From: CAWCDJ01 sp963796485
GTDB lineage: Bacteria > Acidobacteriota > Terriglobia > Bryobacterales > Bryobacteraceae
Direction: 5' to 3'
Length of the DNA stretch: 64,000 nucleotides
Assembly (NCBI GenBank): GCA_963796485.1
Contig: CAWCLV010000001.1
Location: forward strand, 558,001-622,000
The position numbers and the translations under genes are program-made. Shown in pieces: positions 1 through 7,131 of the stretch. Below the pieces are notes generated by a model. That model saw only the letters and a list, made by a program, of their open reading frames with translations, ran no database searches and had not been told where the DNA came from. The first letter of the stretch is position 1; every line of letters begins with the position of its first letter.

Positions 1-400
1 ATTGCGCCTCCACCAGCTTCTGCTGCAGCTTCAGCAGGGCCGACTTCAGGTTCTCCACCTGCATCTTCTGATCTTCCACCTGCTGGCGGAAACTCTCCGT
101 CATCGACTTGTGGCTCATGGCGCGCTCCACCGCCGCGCGGGCCAGCGCTTCATCCTTCTTGTCTACGGCCATCTCCGCGCGGCGCAGCCACTGCTGTTCG
201 CTCTCGCGGTTCTCCGTGAGCTTTTTCTCGAGGACGTGCTGGTCGGCGATCGAAATCGCGACCTGTGTCTTCACCTGGAGCAATTGGTTCTGCATGTCCA
301 GAATCACCTGCTTGATCATTTTTTCCGGATCTTCGGCCTTATCCACCAGGTCGTTGATATTGGCCCGGACCAGCGTTGCGACTCTCTCTAAAAGTGCCAT
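1..400 (-). CDS. pspA: PspA/IM30 family membrane-stress protein (C-terminus outside window)
   Basis: Peripheral inner-membrane protein of the PspA/Vipp1 (ESCRT-III-like) family, which binds and stabilises damaged membranes. The visible first 133 residues begin MALLERVATLVRANINDLVD, the typical amphipathic membrane-binding helix. They continue as uninterrupted heptad-rich coiled coil (DPEKMIKQVILDMQNQL and onward), as in the family. The ATG is preceded by AGGAG at normal spacing. It lies 20 bases after the flotillin gene on the same strand, last visible gene of the XRE-nfeD-flotillin-pspA operon. PspA, flotillin and NfeD-type proteins are known functional partners in bacterial membrane stress. 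The 3' end is cut by the window edge. Confidence 0.9.
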   Translation of the reverse strand, partial: MALLERVATLVRANINDLVDKAEDPEKMIKQVILDMQNQLLQVKTQVAISIADQHVLEKKLTENRESEQQWLRRAEMAVDKKDEALARAAVERAMSHKSMTESFRQQVEDQKMQVENLKSALLKLQQKLVEAQ

Positions 401-420
401 GACATTTACTCCTTTCGTGC

Positions 421-1866
421 CTACTGCGCGGCCCCTTTGGCTTTTTCGTCCGGCTTGGGGCTCTTATCGCCGATCAACCGGACCTTGGCAAACAGATCGC
501 TGAGCGGCATGCCCGAGAGCGTCTCGAACAGCGCCGGAATCTGCGCTGCCATCTTCGTAATGTCGCCCGTGATCTTGTGCATTCCGGCGGCGTCGCCGTC
601 GCCGGTCGAAATCACCGTAATCTTGTCCACGTTGGCGAGCGGCGCGGCCAGCGCTCTCACCACTTCCGGCATGCTGGTGATGAGCTTGTCCACGATCGCC
701 GCCTGGTTGAACTCCTGGTAGGCCTCCGCCTTCACGTTCATGGCCTTGGCCTCGGCCTCGCCCTTCTTGAAGATGATCTCGGCTTCCGCCTCGCCCTGCG
801 CGCGGATGGCCGCGGCCTTGCCCTCGGCTTCCATGATCAGCCGCTGCTTCTCGGCCTCGGCCAGGGTCTCGATCCGCTTGCGCTCGTACTCCGCCTGCTT
901 CAGCACGGTGGCGATCAGTTCACGGTCGCGCCGCTGGATCTCGGCATCCTGTACCAGGATCTCGTGCTCCTTCTCGATCTGGTGGATGGTGACTTCCTCG
1001 GCGCGCACCTTCTGCTGCATGACATTGGTCTGAATGTCGTACGACTTATCGGCCTGCGCCTGCTGCCTCTTCACCAGTTCGAGGTACTCGGCCTTTTTGA
1101 CCTCCAGGTCGCGCTGCGCTTCGGCCTGCTTAGCCTGGGAAAGCGTCTCTGCCAGCACCCGCTCCTGGTCCGCCTGCGCCTTGGCGACGGCGGATTCCCG
1201 TGCGGCGACGGCGCGCCGGATCGCGGTATCGCGGTCGGCTTCGGCGGCTGCCACGTCGGCGTCGCGCTTGATCCGCGCCACGTCCGGCCGGCCCATGTTA
1301 GTGATGTACTCGTTCTTGTCGCGAACTTCTTTGATGGTGAACGAAATCACTTCGAGCCCCATCTTGGTCATGTCGTCCGCGCAGGTGGAACGCATGCGGT
1401 CGCCCACCATCTCCGGCTGCTTCACGATTTCTTCCACCGTGAGCTGGCCGATGATGCCGCGCAAGTGGCCTTCCATCACCAGCCGGATCAAGCCTTCGCG
1501 CTCCTCGGGCGGCTTCGTCAGAAACTGCTCGGCGGCCGTCAGGATCGATTCCGGATCGCTCTTCACTTTGATCTGCGCCACCGCCTCCACCGTGACGGCG
1601 ACACCCTGCCGCGTATAGAGGTCCTGTTTCGGCGCGACGTCGAACGACATCAGCTCGAGCGACAGCCCGCGGCAGCTCTCCACCATCGGAAAAATCACGG
1701 TGCCGCGTCCCTTGACCACTCGCGTGCCGCGGAAGCCGTACACGATGATCGCCTCGTGCGGCCCGGCTTTCCGGAACAGCTTGGCAAACATGGCCATCAG
1801 GAACAGAATGGCCAAAAGCATCAACAGCGCAATCACTACCGTCGGGTTGCTCATAGACGTTTCCAT
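421..1866 (-). CDS. Flotillin-like SPFH/PHB-domain protein
   Basis: A 481-residue flotillin (FloT/YuaG/YqiK type), a scaffold of membrane microdomains. It has an N-terminal membrane segment at about 8-27, an SPFH/PHB domain at about 35-210, a long Ala/Glu-rich coiled coil at about 210-400 with repeated AEAE/AEAK segments, and a C-terminal oligomerisation region ending in a polar tail. The length is usual for flotillins. The ATG abuts the stop of the NfeD-like gene, so translation is probably coupled; a second ATG four codons in is an alternative start. Bacterial flotillins are commonly paired with NfeD-type OB-fold membrane proteins, which fits this operon. Confidence 0.93.
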   Translation of the reverse strand: METSMSNPTVVIALLMLLAILFLMAMFAKLFRKAGPHEAIIVYGFRGTRVVKGRGTVIFPMVESCRGLSLELMSFDVAPKQDLYTRQGVAVTVEAVAQIKVKSDPESILTAAEQFLTKPPEEREGLIRLVMEGHLRGIIGQLTVEEIVKQPEMVGDRMRSTCADDMTKMGLEVISFTIKEVRDKNEYITNMGRPDVARIKRDADVAAAEADRDTAIRRAVAARESAVAKAQADQERVLAETLSQAKQAEAQRDLEVKKAEYLELVKRQQAQADKSYDIQTNVMQQKVRAEEVTIHQIEKEHEILVQDAEIQRRDRELIATVLKQAEYERKRIETLAEAEKQRLIMEAEGKAAAIRAQGEAEAEIIFKKGEAEAKAMNVKAEAYQEFNQAAIVDKLITSMPEVVRALAAPLANVDKITVISTGDGDAAGMHKITGDITKMAAQIPALFETLSGMPLSDLFAKVRLIGDKSPKPDEKAKGAAQ

Positions 1867-2457
1867 TTATTTGAACTCCGCCTCGCCGGTGAGTTCTTCC
1901 CACGGGCGAACATAGGCAATGCCTTTCTCATACCGCGTGACCATAACTTCGGAGCCTTTCGGAATGGCGCCGCCCTCCTCGCTCCGCGCGGCCGTGACGC
2001 GCCGCGTGCCTTCCTGCGAATAAATCAGCTCTCCCGTGCCGCCCTGACGGATGGGAATGCTCAGCTTTCCGAGCACCCCGATCATGTCGTAATCCGCGGG
2101 GTCGAGCGACTCTTCCCTCGACATCAACACCTTGGCCAGAAACCAGAAGACCACCGAGGCGGCGCCTATGCCGCTCACGATGGCCACGGCGAGTGTTACG
2201 ACGAACCAAACGCCGTAGTAATGCTGAAGCAGGTAACCGGTTCCCCCGAACCATGCAAGGAACGCCGCAATCGTTCCGAAATTGAACCACGGTAGTTCCG
2301 CGTATCCGAGATTTCCGCTCCCCGTGTGCGGCACATGGATTCCGTGATCGAAGTGCAGGTGCGGCAGGTGCAGGTGCGCGCTCCCGGCCAGAAGCGCCAG
2401 CACACTCAGGCCAAATCCGACCAGGAAACACACAAGGTAGAAATCCGACCAGTTCAT
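1867..2457 (-). CDS. NfeD-like membrane protein with His-rich loop
   Basis: A 196-residue protein with an N-terminal membrane helix (about 5-25), two further helices (about 60-105) and a C-terminal soluble domain of about 70 residues resembling the OB-fold of NfeD/DUF1449 proteins (PIRQGGTGELIY... RYEKGIAYVRPW). Between helix 1 and helix 2 lies a histidine cluster, HLHLPHLHFDHGIHVPH, with eight His in 17 residues, which is unusual for the family. The ATG overlaps the regulator stop as ATGA and has a perfect AGGAGG upstream, which decides the start against longer readings. It is probably the membrane partner of the flotillin encoded next. Confidence 0.82.
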   Translation of the reverse strand: MNWSDFYLVCFLVGFGLSVLALLAGSAHLHLPHLHFDHGIHVPHTGSGNLGYAELPWFNFGTIAAFLAWFGGTGYLLQHYYGVWFVVTLAVAIVSGIGAASVVFWFLAKVLMSREESLDPADYDMIGVLGKLSIPIRQGGTGELIYSQEGTRRVTAARSEEGGAIPKGSEVMVTRYEKGIAYVRPWEELTGEAEFK

Positions 2458-2954
2458 GAACGCCTCCTCGATTTGCCGTTGCCCGCCGGCGGCGCCTTCA
2501 GTACTTCCATGAGACGCTCCGCCAGTCCGGGGTTCTCCAGAATCGTGCCCAGCAGTACCAGGCACATCCGCGAATCGCCATGCTTCGCGGTCGCCAGCAG
2601 AGCCCGGTGCAGATCCGGATCGCGGGCGAAGCGCTCGGCCCCGCTGATCAGCCAGAGGTCGAGCTTGTCTTCAATCGCCCCGATATCGGATACCAGCTCG
2701 TTCTGATACCCCTCCGGGTCATCCACCAGGTAACCCGGATGCACTTTAAAAAAGTGGGCCAGCAGCATGCGGGTCGAATTCGTCAGGTGCGGGCGGGCGC
2801 CGCTCTCAATCTGCGAGAGGTAGCTCTGGCTGATGGATTTCCCGAGCTCTTTCTGGATCAGCCGCGCCAGCTCCTGCTGCGAAAGATCGCGATCCAGCCC
2901 GCGCAGCGCGCCTTCGACTTCGCGAAGGTATTTTATTTTTTCACCGAGCCTCAT
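2454..2954 (-). CDS. XRE-family helix-turn-helix regulator of the flotillin/PspA operon
   Basis: A 166-residue cytoplasmic regulator. Residues about 5-75 form a Cro/C1-type HTH (LSQQELARLIQKEL... QSYLSQIESG). The remainder is a helical C-terminal region without a domain I recognise. The ATG chosen (MRLGEK) lies about 10 bases after the predicted transcription start, so the mRNA would be nearly leaderless and no Shine-Dalgarno is visible. The gene overlaps nfeD by four bases. As first gene of the operon, read from a promoter inside symmetric sequences, it is probably its own repressor or activator. Confidence 0.85.
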   Translation of the reverse strand: MRLGEKIKYLREVEGALRGLDRDLSQQELARLIQKELGKSISQSYLSQIESGARPHLTNSTRMLLAHFFKVHPGYLVDDPEGYQNELVSDIGAIEDKLDLWLISGAERFARDPDLHRALLATAKHGDSRMCLVLLGTILENPGLAERLMEVLKAPPAGNGKSRRRS

Positions 2955-3000
2955 ATCGCAATATGTAATAACAATATTGCAAATTGCGATTGACGTCAAT
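2955..3000 (-). promoter_or_regulatory. Sigma70-type promoter embedded in nested palindromes (probable XRE operator)
   Basis: On the minus strand, TTGACG (2994-2999) and TATTGT (2971-2976) are separated by exactly 17 bases, a good vegetative promoter for the regulator operon. Three symmetric sequences overlay it: ATCGCAAT/ATTGCGAT (2955-2962 and 2983-2990), GCAATAT/ATATTGC (2958-2964 and 2974-2980) and the 12-base palindrome ATTGACGTCAAT (2989-3000) covering the -35 box. This arrangement suits autoregulation by the XRE protein. The divergent hydrolase gene starts at 3097, so the same site could also affect it. Confidence 0.68.
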
Positions 3001-3096
3001 AGCAAAATTCATAGTGTTTTCAACCGATTGCATCCCCAGGGGAAAACCGTGTAAACCCGTATCAGGACCGCAGCCGGCACTCAGGAGGGATTTCGT

Positions 3097-4488
3097 ATGA
3101 TTCTGCAACAGTACTATTTGGGGTGTCTCGCCCACGCTTCCTATCTCCTGGGCGACGAGGCGAGTTCGACCGCCGTGATTGTCGATCCGCAGCGCGACAT
3201 CCAGCAGTACCTGGCCGATGCCGAGAGGCTCGGGTTGCAGATCCGGCACGTCTTTCTGAGCCATTTCCACGCGGATTTTGTCGCCGGGCATCTCGAATTG
3301 CGCGACCGCTGCGGCGCGGTGATTCATCTCGGCGCGGGCGCCCGGGCGGAGTACGCTTTCATGGCGATGAAAGACGGCGACTCGCTGGAATTTCCGGGTA
3401 TGCTGCTGCGGGTTATCGAGACTCCTGGCCACACCATCGAATCCATATCGATCGTGGTTTTCGATTTGCGGAAGGACGCTGCGAAGCCGCACGCCGTGCT
3501 GACGGGCGACACCTTATTCATCGGCGATGTCGGCCGCCCCGACCTGCGCGCCTCGCTCGGTTGGACCGCGGCAGACCTCGGCGCGCGCCTGTACGAGTCC
3601 CTCCACGAGAAGTTGCTGAAACTGCCGGACGATACTCTGGTGTACCCGGCTCACGGCTCCGGCTCGCTGTGCGGCAAGAACCTCTCCTCCGACACAGTCT
3701 CCACAGTGGGAGTGCAGCGGCGGATGAACTACGCGCTTCAGCCGATGACGAAAGAGGAGTTCATCCGGCTCGTCACGGCGGACCAGCCGGATGCTCCTCC
3801 ATACTTCACATACGACGCTATCCTCAACACGCGCGAGCGCGCCTCGCTCGACAGGAATCTCGAGGAGGTCCTCCGTCCCATCGAACTCGACGAAGTTCTG
3901 GCGATGGGAGATGCGGGTGCGCAGGTTCTCGATGTTCGCGAGCCCTCCGAGTTCGCCACCCGGCACCTCGCGGGCAGCATCAATATCGGACTCGGCGGAC
4001 AGTACGCCACATGGGCCGGCACGGTTCTGGACCGCTCCAGGCCCATCGTCATCGTCGCCGAGCCCGGGCGCGAACAGGAGGCCGCGCTGCGTCTGGGCCG
4101 GATAGGTTTCGATCACGTCAAAGGGTACCTGCGGAATGGGATGGCAGCCCTTGCCGGGCGGCACGACCTGGTGTGGTCTACCGAGCGCGGCAGCGCGCCG
4201 GATATCGGGGCGGAGTTGGCGGGCGGGGAGGCACCCCTTGTCCTGGACGTCAGGACTCCGCGCGAGTGGGCGGCCGGGCACATCGCCGGGAGCGTGAGCA
4301 TTCCGCTGAATCACCTGCAGGAGCGCATTTCCGAAATCCCGCGGGATCGCCGCATCGTGGTTCATTGCGCCGGCGGCTACCGCTCGTCGATCGCCGCGAG
4401 CATCCTGCACCAGCACGGAATCACGAACCTGATCGAGATGGCGGGCGGACTGGCCGCGTGGCAATCCGCCAGGCTGCCGTTAGCCTGA
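3097..4488 (+). CDS. Persulfide-dioxygenase-like MBL hydrolase with two rhodanese domains
   Basis: A 463-residue cytoplasmic protein. The N-terminal metallo-beta-lactamase domain (about 1-245) has the ETHE1/PDO-type iron motif SHFHADFVAGH (H56, H58, D60, H65), the GHT loop and the TGDTLFIGDVGRPD segment. Two rhodanese domains follow (about 255-345 and 370-463). The second has its sulfur-carrying Cys in VHCAGGYRSS (about residue 424). The first has VAEPGRE at the equivalent place and lacks Cys, so it is probably structural. Such fusions oxidise glutathione persulfide to sulfite and transfer sulfane sulfur. AGGAGGG precedes the ATG. It is followed after 25 bases by the unrecognised 389-residue gene, suggesting co-transcription. 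Confidence 0.9.
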   Translation: MILQQYYLGCLAHASYLLGDEASSTAVIVDPQRDIQQYLADAERLGLQIRHVFLSHFHADFVAGHLELRDRCGAVIHLGAGARAEYAFMAMKDGDSLEFPGMLLRVIETPGHTIESISIVVFDLRKDAAKPHAVLTGDTLFIGDVGRPDLRASLGWTAADLGARLYESLHEKLLKLPDDTLVYPAHGSGSLCGKNLSSDTVSTVGVQRRMNYALQPMTKEEFIRLVTADQPDAPPYFTYDAILNTRERASLDRNLEEVLRPIELDEVLAMGDAGAQVLDVREPSEFATRHLAGSINIGLGGQYATWAGTVLDRSRPIVIVAEPGREQEAALRLGRIGFDHVKGYLRNGMAALAGRHDLVWSTERGSAPDIGAELAGGEAPLVLDVRTPREWAAGHIAGSVSIPLNHLQERISEIPRDRRIVVHCAGGYRSSIAASILHQHGITNLIEMAGGLAAWQSARLPLA

Positions 4489-4513
4489 AAAGGCTGCTGA
4501 TATACTTCCCGGA

Positions 4514-5683
4514 ATGGCCATTTTTCTCATTCGCAGTCTTTCCGATCCCCGCGGTTACACAGAGCTCAACGCTCCGAACGGCAAGCTCCCTCGAACCAAG
4601 GAAGAGAGCTACGTGCCGTGGGGCATACTGGGCGAGCGGGTGGTGTACGCCCTCACCGGCCAACACACCAGTTGGCGCTCGGTTGGAGGCATCAAGCCTT
4701 ACGACAGCAACGTCAGCCAGCAGCGCCGCCGCGTGGTGGAATCGCTGCTCGGCGGTTTCGCGCTGCGCAACGCGGGCTACACCGCGACAGCCGTAGGCGC
4801 CGTGAGCACGGGTGTGAAGCGATACCTGACCATGGCCTTCTTCCGGGATAACGAGCGCACCACGAAGATTGTCTACGACGAGATCGGCCATTATTTCTTC
4901 ACGGGCGGCGGCAAGGGCTTCGGCCGGATCTCCGAGGTGGACAAGAAGAACCTGCGCCCGGTGGACGTATTCAATGCCATCGTCGATATTCTTTCCACGG
5001 GGCGCCTCGAGCAGAAGCTGGCCGTGCACGACGCGGTCGGGCGAAAAGTGCTGCCGAAAATCGGCGGAACGGCGACGACGCCGTACGAACACTGGGGTCC
5101 CATGCTGCGCGGCGACTGGTTCGACGACAAGGACCGCCGCGGCCGCGCCAACGCTCCCGGCCGTGCCGCCGCGACCAATGTTGCCGGCACGGTGCCCGGT
5201 TCGGATTCCTCAAAGGTCGGAACCATCGATCAGAGCCGCAACCGCGGCGTCGATATGTTTGTCCGTGACGTCAACCGGAAACGCCACGACGAGGCCGACG
5301 CCTACTACGATGACCTGGATGTCCGCAACCTGCTTTTCGGGGCCGGCATCTCCGGCACCACCGGGAGCCTGATACAGGCCGCATTCGCCTTCGGCGGCCT
5401 CGGCGCGGGCGAGTTGCTGAAGCAGTACACGCTGGCGATCATCGGCTACCTGGTGGGCGGCGGGATGCACAGCTATCACGAATCCATGGTCATCGCCGCG
5501 AAGGCGGGAGTGCCATATAACCCGGGGGCGTTCATCGATTCGCTTCCCGCCTCGTTCACCTCCACGGCCGATTTCGCCACCTGGAGCGTGGAGTACTACG
5601 ACATCGTGTATCTGGGCGCGATCCACTGGCGCTACAACCAGGGCGTGCTTCCGTCGCACTTGAACAAGCAGCTTCGGGCGTGA
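4514..5683 (+). CDS. Conserved-looking protein of unknown function (389 aa)
   Basis: I do not recognise this protein. It has no signal peptide. Glycine- and hydrophobic-rich stretches lie at about 80-100 and especially 275-325 (LLFGAGISGTTGSLIQAAFAFGG, then LLKQYTLAIIGYLVGGG), which could be buried helices or a membrane-active region. A central polar linker (about 195-240) is rich in Arg, Asp, Gly and Ala. The C-terminal third contains MHSYHESMVIAA and many aromatic residues. It begins 25 bases after the persulfide-dioxygenase-like gene on the same strand and is probably in its operon, but no sulfur-related motif is evident. Codon use and GC content match the neighbours. Confidence 0.8.
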   Translation: MAIFLIRSLSDPRGYTELNAPNGKLPRTKEESYVPWGILGERVVYALTGQHTSWRSVGGIKPYDSNVSQQRRRVVESLLGGFALRNAGYTATAVGAVSTGVKRYLTMAFFRDNERTTKIVYDEIGHYFFTGGGKGFGRISEVDKKNLRPVDVFNAIVDILSTGRLEQKLAVHDAVGRKVLPKIGGTATTPYEHWGPMLRGDWFDDKDRRGRANAPGRAAATNVAGTVPGSDSSKVGTIDQSRNRGVDMFVRDVNRKRHDEADAYYDDLDVRNLLFGAGISGTTGSLIQAAFAFGGLGAGELLKQYTLAIIGYLVGGGMHSYHESMVIAAKAGVPYNPGAFIDSLPASFTSTADFATWSVEYYDIVYLGAIHWRYNQGVLPSHLNKQLRA

Positions 5684-5697
5684 TCGGGCCGCCCTTA

Positions 5698-7074
5698 CTA
5701 CTGCCTCGTTGGAGGAATCCGCGGGTAACTGGAAATGGCAGTCGTGATCCAGCCGGCGATCTTCTCCAGAGCTAACGGGGAAATAGTCTCTTCGATTTTC
5801 CCGTACTCGCTGATGGCGCCGGTTTTGGCGGTCTGGAACAGATGATTCAAACCGGGCATTTCAACGACCTCAAAGCGCTTGTTGCCACCCTCTTGCAGCG
5901 CCTTTCGGATCGCCGGAAGATTCACGTTAGGCAAAACCTGCACATCCTTTTGCCCGATCATCGCCAGAACCGGGCACGATACCTTGCGCAAGGCCGCCGC
6001 GGGGTCGTAAGAGAGAAACTCGCGGTGCCATGGCGTCGTGAACTGTGGCACAACGGCGTCTGTTTTCGCTCCAAGAATCGGCCTCAGCTTTTCCTTGAGC
6101 GCAGCATCGTTGTGCCCCTGCATGATCACGTCCTCGACCCGCCGCTGCGTCTTGCCCTCTTCGATTGCGGCAGCGTGGGAGACGCCTTCCGCTTCGGCTG
6201 CAGCGATGACCTGGTCGACAATCACCTGGTCCCCCCGAACACCGGGCCCGGCCATCAACACGACGAAAGCTACCTTTCGGTCGCGTGCGGCCACCATTGG
6301 CGCAATGATGCCACCTCCGCTGTGGCCGATGAGGCCTACATGATTCGGGTCGATTTCGCGCCGGGTCTTCAAGTATGCAATCGCCGCCTCCGTATCGTTC
6401 GCGAAGTCGGCGTTGGTCGACAAAGCGAAGTTCCCGCCCGATTTGCCGATGCCTCGATCGTCGGAACGCAGCACCGCGAAGCCTTTGCGGGTCAGGTAGT
6501 CGGCTAGCACCAGGAATGGCTTGTGGCCCAGCACGCTTTCGTCGCGATCCTGCTGGCCCGAACCGGTGATTAATACGACTGCGGGGAACGGGCCGCGGCC
6601 GTTTGGAATAGTCAGGGTGGCCCCTATCTTGACGCCGGCGGCGGGACTCTCATAGGTGAGGTCCTCTTCGCGGTAGGGATAGGGCTTCGTCGGGTTTTGG
6701 GGGCGCCGAGGCGCGGCTCGATCCACCGTGCCGGCTCGTTTGAAATTCAGGGGCAGCGGGGCGCCTTGTGTAAACGTGCCCTCGATGGCAGTACGCTCCG
6801 TATTTACCGTGCCCTCATAAGAGCCGTGGACGGCCGTCGAAGTGAAGGTCAGCTTGTTTTCCTTCAGTACGATGGAACTGATGGGGATACCCTTGGCATT
6901 CTGATCGAGGCTGTCCATGTCGGCCTTCAGGGCGCCATCCGTTCCCCTGGCGATGTGCACGAGAATACGTAAGTTCGCGCTTCCGGCGTGGAGAGTGCCG
7001 ATCCAATCGCCGGCGATATCCTGGGCCAGAACCGGGAGGGCCGTTACCAACGCGAGCAGAAAAACTCGTTTCAA
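5698..7074 (-). CDS. Secreted alpha/beta hydrolase (DAP2/COG1073-type esterase or peptidase)
   Basis: A 458-residue exported hydrolase. The TTG at 7072-7074 is chosen because AGGAGGT (7084-7090) sits nine bases upstream and it begins a clean signal peptide (KRVFLLALVTALPVLAQ). Residues about 20-110 are a beta-rich domain often found before such hydrolases. The alpha/beta fold follows, with the nucleophile elbow GHSGGG, Asp in IGQKDVQ and His in GLNHLF completing the triad. The substrate cannot be predicted; family members are acyl esterases or prolyl-oligopeptidase-like. It is 57 bases from the TonB-dependent receptor on the same strand and may be co-expressed with it. Confidence 0.88.
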   Translation of the reverse strand: MKRVFLLALVTALPVLAQDIAGDWIGTLHAGSANLRILVHIARGTDGALKADMDSLDQNAKGIPISSIVLKENKLTFTSTAVHGSYEGTVNTERTAIEGTFTQGAPLPLNFKRAGTVDRAAPRRPQNPTKPYPYREEDLTYESPAAGVKIGATLTIPNGRGPFPAVVLITGSGQQDRDESVLGHKPFLVLADYLTRKGFAVLRSDDRGIGKSGGNFALSTNADFANDTEAAIAYLKTRREIDPNHVGLIGHSGGGIIAPMVAARDRKVAFVVLMAGPGVRGDQVIVDQVIAAAEAEGVSHAAAIEEGKTQRRVEDVIMQGHNDAALKEKLRPILGAKTDAVVPQFTTPWHREFLSYDPAAALRKVSCPVLAMIGQKDVQVLPNVNLPAIRKALQEGGNKRFEVVEMPGLNHLFQTAKTGAISEYGKIEETISPLALEKIAGWITTAISSYPRIPPTRQ

Positions 7075-7131
7075 GATAATAGCACCTCCTAATCCTATTA
7101 TCACGAGTTTGCGTGCGAAGTCCTCAAGCCG

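Noticed and set aside
577..2295. Long plus-strand open frame opposite flotillin and NfeD-like genes
   Set aside because: It is antisense to clearly conserved proteins, its translation is His/Leu/Arg-rich without domains, and it arises from codon bias in high-GC DNA.
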